Notes under the pieces: generated by a model
What the model saw: the letters and a program-made list of their open reading frames with translations, nothing else
The model's database searches: none
Told to the model about the DNA's origin: nothing
Shown here: piece by piece, positions 56,130 to 64,000 of the stretch
How the letters are laid out: each line of letters begins with the position of its first letter
Position numbering within the stretch: position 1 is the stretch's first letter
NCBI RefSeq assembly: GCF_027409185.1
Contig: NC_084465.1
Coordinates: forward strand, 26,019,864 to 26,083,863
Length of the DNA stretch: 64,000 bases
Reading direction: 5' to 3'
Source: Cynocephalus volans
Lineage: Eukaryota; Chordata; Mammalia; Dermoptera; Cynocephalidae
Made by a program: the position numbers and the translations under genes

Positions 56130-59050
56130 GATTTCTATTCTTTCACATTTGTGAAGATTTTTTTATGGCCCAGAATGTGGTTTCCTCAGTGAATGTGCCA
56201 TGTTAGTTTGAAAAGAATGTGTATTCTGTTGTTGGATGAAGTATTCCATCAATGTCAATTTAATCAAGTTGATTATGGCATTTTTCAGGCCAACTGTATG
56301 CTTACTCATTTTCCACCTGCTTCACCTATAAATCACTGAGAGATGGGTTTGAAGTATCCAACAATAATTGTGGATTTGTATATTTGTCCTTGCAGTGCTA
56401 TCAGTTTTGCCTCGTGTACTGCGACACTCTGTTGCTAGGAACATGCATGTTAAGGATTGTTATACCTTCTTGGAAAAGTAAACCCTTTAAGGTTATGTAA
56501 TGCACCTCTTTATCCCTGATAATTTTCATTTTCTTGAAGTATGCTTTGTATACTACAACTTTCTTTTGATCAGTCTTAGCCTGGAATAGCTTTCTCCATC
56601 ACTTTTAACATATCTTAGTCTTTATATTTAAAGTGGGTTTCTTATACACAACATGCACTTGGGTCTTGTTTTTTAATCCACTCTGACAATCTCTTCTAAT
56701 TGGTATATTCACACCATTCACATTTAAATTTATTACTGATACGATTGGAGTCATATCTACCATGTGTTAACTGTTTCAATTTATTATACCTGTTCCTTGC
56801 TTCTTTTGCTTCCCCTCTTTTCCTTCCTTCTCTGGTTTTAATTCAGCAGAATTTCATTTTATCTTCTCTCTTTGCATATCAAGTATTCATCTTTTTAAAA
56901 TTATTCTAGTAGTTGGCCTAGAGTTTGCAATACACTTTTAACTAATCTAAGTCCACCTTCAAATAACACTATACTACTTCACATACAGTTCAGGTACCTT
57001 ATAACAGAGTATTCTCAATTCCTTCCTCCTATCCCTTTGACATTGTTGAAATTTATCCATATACTATAATCACTCTATACTTTGCTACTATTATTGCTCT
57101 AAACAAAGTTATCTTTAGGTAAAATATTTTATTTTACCTTCATTTATTCCTTCTTTCTTTATGTAGATCCAAATGTCTGACCTATATTATTTTCCTACTC
57201 TCCAAGCACTTCTTTTAATATTTCTTGCAGAGCAAGTCTGCTGGTGATGAATTCTATCAGTTTTTGTTTATCTGAGACAGTATTTCTCCTTCACTCTTGA
57301 AGGATCCTCTCACTGGATATAGAATTCTAAGTCAGTAGTTTATTCTTTCAACAAATACTTTCAATATTTCACTTCATTCTTTTCTTGCTTACATAATTTC
57401 TGACAAGAAATCTGCTGTAATTCTTATTCACGTTTCTCTATAGGTAAGGTGGGTTTTTTTAACTGGCTTCTTTCAAGTCGTTGTCTGTGTTTTTATATGG
57501 TTTGATTATTATATGCTTAGGTATTTTTGGCATTTTTTGCTCGGATTCATGGAGCTTTATAGATATGTAGGTTGGTGCCTAGTAATCTGGAAAATTCTCA
57601 GCCATATTCTTCAAATATTTCTTCTGCTTTGTTCTCCTTATTCCAATTACAATGTATGTTACACCTTTTGAAATTATCCACAGTTCTTGGTGGTTCTGTT
57701 CTGGTTCTTTTATTTCTTTTCCCCTCTTTCATTTTAGTTTGAGAAGTTTTTATTCATATATCTTCAAGCTCACAGATTCTTTTTTTGGCCATGTCCAGTC
57801 TGCTAATAGTAAGCCAATCAAAGGCTTCTTCATTTCGGTCAGTGTTTCTGATTTCTAGCTCTTCCTTTTGATTCTTTCTTAGAGTTTCCATCTTTTTCCC
57901 GCTTACATTACCCATCTGCTCTTGCAGCTTGTCTATTTTTTCCATTAGAGTCTTTAACATATCAATTATTGTTATTTTAAATTCCCTATGTGATAATTTC
58001 AAAACCTACATCATATCTGAGTTTGGTTCTGATGCTTGCTTTGTCCCTTCAGATGATGCTTTTTCATGTGTTTTAGCATGTCTTATAACTTTTGGTTGAA
58101 AGATGGACATGATGCATTGAGTAATAGGAACTGAGGTGAACAGGTCTTTAGCGTGCAGTTTTATACTAAGCTGGCTAGGAGCTGGGCTGTGTTTAATGTT
58201 TGTAGTAAGTTCAGGTGCCACAGGCATCAAATTCCTCAGGTATCCTCAGTTATCGTCTCCCCCATTGTCTTTGGGTTGCCCTAAGTACTTCCTCAGCTTT
58301 AACATACCATGATTATACTACAGCCCTGTTGGTATGGTGGTAAGGTGTGGGGGAAGGAAAGAGTTCTATAATCTTATGATTAAGTATCAGTCTTTTGATT
58401 GGCTGTGACCTTCATGAGTGTCTCTTAGCTGTTTCACTCCCCCCCACCCCGCACCCCTTAGGTGAGAGAGGAAGACTAGAGGGGGCTGGATTTGGGTAAT
58501 TTTTCTTCTCCCAAGTCAGATAAGGCTCTACTAAAGTCTTCTCTTAGCAGGAGACCTTTGTGATGGAGAACGCTCTGGGCATATTTCATAATGGTTACCT
58601 TTCCCCTTCCCCTGCCAGAAACAACAGAGAATTTTTCTTGGTTCTTAATCATGAGAACCTGGTGGGGTTTCTAGAGAAAAGACCCACAGAAGTGGGGAGG
58701 GGAGGCTAAGACTGCAGGCCCCTGGGAGTTTCTCAGTCTCATGCAAGTCTGTACTCAGCCTCCAATTTCATCAAAATTACCATGTAAGTAAGTGTTCCCA
58801 CCAGCTTATGGCTCCAGCAGCTTCTACTCCAGGGAAGCAGGTCACAACCCCACAGCTCTCTGGATTCGCCTGTCTCTCCAGATTTCTGGGCAGCAGTTTG
58901 CCCTGCAACCTCAGTTCTCTGGCAAGTCTAAGAAGAGTCACTGGTTTTTCAGTTTGTTCAGCTTTTTGCTTGTTGAGAGAACAGAAGTGACAAGTTTCCA
59001 AGAGTTTCTAAGATCTTTATATGTCAGAGCTGAAACCAGAATTTTCTGAA
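56130..59050 (-). repeat. Old LINE-1, 5' UTR + ORF1 + start of ORF2, reversed
   Basis: About 2.9 kb. From right to left: a 5' region (58.2-59.05 kb), an ORF1p coiled-coil remnant, the inter-ORF region with TCTGCTGGTGATGAATTCTA, and the ORF2 endonuclease region (CAACAATAATTGTGGATTTG, AAAGTGGGTTTCTTATACAC). It stops near TTATGGCCCAGAATGTGG, in the endonuclease part. So it is cut at its 3' side, the reverse of the usual 5' truncation. Confidence 0.75.
57754..58002 (-). pseudogene. LINE-1 ORF1p coiled-coil remnant
   Basis: An 82-codon frame with leucine-heptad, Lys/Glu-rich sequence typical of L1 ORF1p: LMEKIDKLQEQMGNVSGK, LRKNQKEELEIRN and DMAKKRICELEDI. It is a decayed piece of the L1 described over this region, not a host gene. 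Confidence 0.75.
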
Positions 59051-59311
59051 CCTTTTGTAATAGGCAGTGAACCTAATTGCTCTTTGCTCCAGAAGTAGAC
59101 ATTATTTTTACTATATTGGACAGTAACTAAATCTGCCCTTCACTCCAAAGGGAAATATTATCTCTAACTTCCAAGGCTGTTTATTGTTCTATCTTCCTTG
59201 AACAGATAATCTGGAATAATCTGGATATACAGAAATGTAAAAGACCCATGGAGAATTGTCTCCCAACTGATACATAAAACGTTGGGAAAATGGGACTAGA
59301 AACTGAGCTTA

Positions 59312-59480
59312 AAACAGTGGTTCTCAACTTTGGCAATCCATTAGTATCAACTGGGCAGATTTTTATAAAACCAATGACCAGAGATTCTGTTTTCCTTGGT
59401 GTGGGGTAGAGCCCTAAGCATCAATAGTTTGCAAAAGCCCCCACATGACTCTAATGTATAGCCAAGGTGGAGACCACCTG
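59312..59480. repeat. MER5-group hAT element (first of a pair)
   Basis: GTGGTTCTCAACTTTGGCAA start, ccagagattctgttttcc core and diverged right end. Confidence 0.7.
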
Positions 59481-59527
59481 TCTAAAAGATGATGACGGGA
59501 GGTACAATTAGAACTATATTTTTGAGC

Positions 59528-59690
59528 TCAGTGCTTCCCAAACCTTGCTGCGCTTGTAAATTACCTGGGAATCGTGTTCAATGCAGATTTTGACTCAATA
59601 GGTCTGGAGTGGGGCCAGAGATTCTGTTTCTGACAAGCTCCCTGGTGTTGCCTGATGTCATTCATCTTTGAGCAGCAAGGTTTTAGCTCA
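59528..59690. repeat. MER5A-like hAT element (second of a pair)
   Basis: AGTGCTTCCCAAACCTTGCT, TTACCTGGGAATCGTGTTCA, GACTCAATAGGTCTGGAGTG and GAGATTCTGTTTCTGACAAG. Only about 50 bases from the previous copy and in the same orientation. Confidence 0.75.
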
Positions 59691-60814
59691 CTGGGAATAG
59701 ACTTCTCACTATACTGTCTGCTACTAGATTTTCATATTTTGGGCTTTATATACATGTTCAGGAATTTATCATATGTAAAAGGGGAAGTAGCCTGACTCTG
59801 GAAGATGGTTCTTGCAATAAGAGTGAAGCCTATTCTTCCCCAGCACCACAGAAAAACCCTGGGCATTGACATCATGAGAAATTTGAGAGACCCTTCAGAA
59901 TGTTGGAAAACAGAGATTTAGAACAAAGGGTCATTAGTCCTAAGCAACTTTACTTGGAACCTTACATTGCTCAAAATTGATGGCAGCAACTGGGGAAGAG
60001 TCTATAAATTTGGATCCAAGTGTCAGAGAAATAAAAAGTAAAATGTTGCTATTGCTGGAGTAAAGGCTCTGTCAAGAATAAGCAACCCAGAAAAATATTG
60101 ATCAACTTTTTTCTATTTCACCTTCTATTGGGAGTAAGGGAAATCATCTCTGGATCTCCTCCTCCTGGTTTATTTTCCAAAGGTCATGGTACCATTTGCC
60201 TCAGAGATGGTAAAGCCGGCACCTGAAGCCTTCCACCTCTCTGCAGCACTGGCAACAAATGGGAGGAAAACACCTTCTTCCGGGACCAGTGCCACCTACT
60301 AACAGTCCAACCCCCAGCCTAGCAAAGTGTCCACTTTCCGGCTTGAGCAAATATCTTTCTGGCTACACAAGACCTTTATTTATTTTCCAGAGTAAACAGA
60401 AGACTCAGACAGGAGCCACGTGGCAGGGAGCCCTAAGGACCTACAGAGACATGCCTGTTAAATATCGATCCTATTGATGGCCCTGGGGCAGGAGGGAGGG
60501 AGGAAGATCTGGTGCCTTCTTTGACATGTCTCTTTAAACCAAGTTAATACCTGCCCACCCTCCGGCTGCCTCTGGCAGCATTTTAGAGATACCAGTTCAG
60601 AATGATGAGATAGGTCATCCTTTCCCACTGGGCCTGGCTTCTCTGAGTTTTCTAATACAGATTTGCTGAAGTAGGAGCAAAAGTTCTTTGCCGTCCATCA
60701 GAAAAGAACAACGCCATGGCAACGTATTCAGAGCTGATGGAGGAAGGTTGCCGCAGTCAGTTAGCAAAGAGGAAAGAAGACACTGGGCTTCTTGCACATC
60801 CCATGTGGAATTGG

Positions 60815-60935
60815 TTCTGCTGCAGGTGTCCGTTCAATACATCTTCATGATGCACCATTATGTGCTTAGGTGCTGGCGATGCAAAATCAATGAGACCTGG
60901 GCTCTGCCCTTGAAGGGCTTATACATCTAAAACCT
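60815..60935 (-). repeat. L2/MIR-type 3' end fragment
   Basis: Reversed end with caccattatgtgcttaggtgctggcgatgc and GGGCTCTGCCCTTGAAGGGC. Confidence 0.5.
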
Positions 60936-61529
60936 GGGTTAACAATTTTCTAAGGCTAGACTAAATTGTCTAAATACTCAAACAGAATGCAAGTATTTGC
61001 TTGTTGAGAGAAGTGGACATTTTGTCATGCAAGGTTGTGAGAAGCTAACAGTTAAAGCCGGGGTGGATGTTTCTGCAGGCTTGAGTCTCTGTGAAAAGGC
61101 ATAAAGTCCCTAAAGGATGGAAACAGAGTCTTCAGCCCATTCCAAATGCTTCACAGTAAAACCCATTAACTTGCCCTGGATGGCAGTCCCGAGCGCAGGC
61201 CCATGGGGGAGGACCTGTTGGAGCTTCACGGTGACCCTCAGTGGAGTTTCCTCAGCCAGCAATGGCAGCCAGCCAGGGAGACCTGGGTCCTGTTTCCTCC
61301 CTAAATTCCCTCTCATGACTGCAAAACCAAAAACTCAAAGGTTTCAGGGCCAGGCAGGTAATATAGAAGGGTGCGACCAAAGGGACTGCAGGGACTGTGT
61401 GCATTTGAAAGACATTCAGATTCAACACCAAAGTCAACAAAATACTGCCTGCCTCTTTATTTCTCAGCAACGATCCACAGAGCTGGTCTTGAGACCCTGC
61501 TTCACCATTTCATTTTTTTTTATGTGTTT

Positions 61530-61665
61530 GGGCTGTTACTTTGCCTCTTTAAGACTGATTCTTCATCAGTTAAATAGGGATAATAATACCCATCTTGCAT
61601 ATATCACCAGATGGTTGTGATAATTTAATTACTCAATCTCTACAAAGCATTTTGAAACTATAAAT
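61530..61665 (+). repeat. MIR SINE fragment
   Basis: TTACTTTGCCTCTTTAAGAC, cttcatcagttaaatagggataataatacc and ATGGTTGTGATAATTTAATT. Confidence 0.65.
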
Positions 61666-62519
61666 CATTACCAAACTGCAAGCAATTTAACCAATAGCAA
61701 GCCTTATCTCTGAATGTTGAATTTATGTTCTGTCTCTCTTAGAACTTAGGGATGCACATTCCAATCTATTTTCCAGAATTCCACTCATAATATTTGTTGG
61801 GAAAAGTACTCTTTTCCTGCTGCCCTAACTTGTTGAGAGTATGGCTTATGTGATTGTTAACTGGCTGCCCTGCAGCAAATCAACAAATATTTATTACTAG
61901 CTGCTGAGTTCAGCCTTGTAGAAGATACAAAAAGCAAGAGATTCTCTTTCTACATTAAAGGAGCAAATTGCCCAACTGCACCATGGTACCCACATATTCT
62001 GTGGAGGAAAACTGCCTGTGCTCCCTGGATGTACCTAATACGCCTGGAGCTTTGCTTCAAATACAAGAAACAGCTGGTGTTCATGATTTAAGGCTCGATA
62101 CAAAGAGCAGAGAGAATTTATTTTACAAGCTGCTTGGGTTGGCAAGATTCCAGACTTCATCAAACAAAGATAAGGATGATGATGATAATGATAAAAATGA
62201 TTCTGCATAGTTCATCTTATATAGTAACAGGAAAGAAATACAGTCTATGCAGGACATTCCAGAGTTGGAACATACCGTTGACTTCACCCGAAATAGATTT
62301 ATTGCAGAGCCTTCCCAGCACCTGTAAAACTCAAAGGTGACCCCATATGCTTGACACTGTTGGCTGGGAAGCTAGACCTATGAAGATTTCAGGCAACAGT
62401 CCTTTGTCCTTATCTATAAAAGGGAATCCATATCTATATAATATATGAAAGCTCCCAGAGAAGACCCCAATATTTCAAAACCCAAATAATAGTAAAACTT
62501 ACTTAATATCCAACTAGTG

Positions 62520-62930
62520 TTTTTCTGTGAACTGTTGAGATCTTTATCATTAAGTCTCATCCTTGCTCGTATCTTTTGCCCATTTTTCTATTGGGTTATT
62601 TGTGCATTTCTTATTGGTTTGTAGACGTTCTTCATACATTCTTTCTCTATTGTGTGTATTATAAATATTGCGAATATCTTCTCCTAGCTTATGACTTGTC
62701 TTCTCGCTTTCTTTATGGTGTCTTTTTTTTTTTTTTCTAAAAGATGACTGGTAAGGGGATCTTAACCCTTGACTTGGTGTTGTCAGCACCACACTCTCCC
62801 AAGTGGGCCATAGGCTAGCCCTTCTTTATGGTGTCTTTTAATAAACAAAAGTTATTAATTTTATTACAGTCACAAGCCTCTTTTTTTATGACTTTTTATG
62901 TCTTGTTTAGGATATCTTCCCTTAGGGAAT
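62520..62930 (-). repeat. Old LINE-1 fragment split by a SINE
   Basis: Antisense L1 3' region: CTTTTGCCCATTTTTCTATT with gggttatttgtgc, then CTTATTGGTTTGTAGACGTT and, past the SINE, tttaataaacaaaagttattaattt. Confidence 0.7.
62727..62821 (-). mobile_element. CYN-like tRNA-Ile-derived SINE (colugo type)
   Basis: On the - strand: GGGCTAGCCTATGGCCCACT, TGGGAGAGTGTGGTGCTGAC, AACACCAAGTCAAGGGTTAA, GATCCCCTTACCAGTCATCT, then an A tail (plus-strand T run). Box A-like (TGGCCCACTTGGGAG) and box B-like (GGGTTAAGATCC) elements keep tRNA spacing. An 18-base direct repeat (TTCTTTATGGTGTCTTTT at 62709-62726 and 62822-62839) flanks it. Confidence 0.9.
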
Positions 62931-63060
62931 CTGAAGGACAGTGGAGCGGGGGGCATGGATCATAAATGGAGCCAGGTTACAGGTGAGTCCCAGAGGCAAA
63001 CATTGTCATGGCATTGTCCCGTCCATCCCCGGTAGCCCTGGCTAGTCAGCACAAGTGACC

Positions 63061-63082
63061 AGCTGGCTGGCTGGCTGGCAGG
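63061..63082. repeat. Short (GGCT)n tandem repeat
   Basis: About four GGCT units plus a partial one. Confidence 0.8.
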
Positions 63083-63873
63083 TGTGTTCTGGTTATAGAA
63101 CTGGATATATCATACTATTAGTGCTGGATGCCATTAAAAATTCTAATCATAGACTGTAATTAACTTTCCTTGCTCTGACGCCCGCTCACTAAGCAACCTT
63201 CTGATTATAATTTGGCTTTCCACGTATCTTGCCTACAGGGAGAAAATGTACTATTCAGTCCAACGTGAGGATCCGATCCACTAAACAGTTACATGCCATG
63301 ATGTAAATTAATAAATTCGTATTCCGATTTTATCATCTGCCTCATCTGAGCTCTGTAGGCGTGAGTCAGCATCCCCAAGTCTAATCAACAAGGACACTGA
63401 GAGTATTAAGCTTCCGAGCTGAAAAACTAAGAACTAGACCCGGGACCAGAGTGAAATCACCAAGGTAACATTGCCCTGAGGGGCCCTCAGCCTAATGAAG
63501 ACGGCTTTTCTACATGCCGTGCAGTACAGACAGGGATTGAAATTGACTTTTGACATTTTAAAGAGCTGCATATTCAAAACCATGGCTTGGTTCCATTCAG
63601 GTGAAAGCAAAGAATAGGAAATGATCATGAGACTCACACTGAATATTTATTGACTTATGAGTGCACACCAGATGCTGCACAAATCCTAGGCAGAAGGTTA
63701 AGATTTACAGACATGTCTGAAAAAAGCAAAAAACAAAAACAGAAAAACAGAAAAAGGACAGATGGTACTTGCTGAGGAGAAATGGAACAAGAGGAGTCTG
63801 ACTGATGAATTCTTGCTCCACTTAGGGACTCATGGTCTAGGATGCAAAACTGAGGAAGACGACTTTAAAGACC

Positions 63874-63875
63874 AA

Positions 63876-63906
<31 letters not shown>

Positions 63907-63908
63907 AC
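63874..63908. repeat. (AAAT)n microsatellite
   Basis: About eight AAAT units followed by related ACAA/AAAC words. Confidence 0.95.
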
Positions 63909-64000
63909 AAGTAAACAAATAAAATGCCCAGGAGAAGGAAATACAGGGTGCACAAACAGGAATGCGCAGAGGCAGTGAAATTATCCAGGCTAGGGGAATG

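Larger units (their letters stand above)
46301..64000. other. Upstream of CPA5: 5' non-coding part and CPA5-CPA4 intergenic DNA
   Basis: No coding exon is visible in 17.7 kb. The first few kilobases probably hold the CPA5 promoter and untranslated exons, as in other mammals, but I cannot locate them. From about 48 kb the stretch is mainly old L1, hAT and Tigger repeats. CPA4, expected next, has no exon here, so it lies beyond the window. Stretches such as 53.1-54.5, 54.8-56.1, 59.7-60.8 and 63.1-63.9 kb show nothing I can name. Confidence 0.6.

Noticed and set aside
63061-63905. CRISPR-like or satellite array
   Set aside because: Only short GGCT and AAAT simple repeats; no spaced repeats.
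60000-64000. CPA4 3'-terminal exons
   Set aside because: Looked on the - strand for the conserved FELRDTG and SIHSYSQ exon motifs; none found, so CPA4 begins beyond the window.

Overview
The window is mammalian nuclear DNA. It carries spliced genes with GT-AG introns, MIR, L2, MER5 and old L1 repeats, and long TG microsatellites. Two tRNA-Ile-derived SINEs (5311-5444 and 62727-62821) match what I remember of the CYN family of colugos. The source is therefore probably a dermopteran such as Galeopterus; this is an inference from memory, not a database match.

Gene layout: the 3' end of CEP41 (+ strand, last three coding exons, 123-1785) faces two complete metallocarboxypeptidase genes on the - strand. 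These are CPA1 (10 coding exons, 17634 down to 11224, 419 codons) and CPA5 (11 coding exons, 46300 down to 27931, 436 codons). This is the mammalian block CPA2-CPA4-CPA5-CPA1-CEP41-MEST (human 7q32) in reverse orientation. CEP41 and CPA1 are tail to tail; CPA1 and CPA5 are head to tail, and CPA4 should lie beyond the right edge. Every exon junction I placed keeps frame, and both totals equal the lengths I know for the human proteins, so neither gene looks broken. The two share all exon boundaries except one: a single 234-base CPA1 exon is two exons (135 + 99) in CPA5, split by an intron of about 8 kb.

Repeats: 1.8-11.1 kb holds a CYN SINE, a MIR, old L1 and a TG repeat. The CPA1-CPA5 gap (17.7-27.8 kb) holds an imperfect inverted repeat of about 640 bp, a fairly young 5'-truncated L1 with a clear target-site duplication, an LTR-like block and MER5/MIR copies. 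CPA5's long intron holds a long L2 copy and a CpG-rich segment. From 46.3 kb to the end I see no coding exon. That stretch is mostly old L1 in both orientations, a MER2-type transposon nested in L1, MER5 copies and a second CYN SINE.

CPA1 is a secreted pancreatic digestive zymogen and CPA5 a secreted carboxypeptidase of the same fold with a hydrophobic-side-chain pocket; both keep every catalytic residue. CEP41 is an unrelated ciliary protein that is only a positional neighbour. I found no prokaryotic-type system, CRISPR array or clearly undescribed gene system. The best leads are the inverted repeat, the CpG-rich intronic segment, the weak-looking CPA5 splice acceptor and the unclassified repeat at 43.6-44.0 kb.
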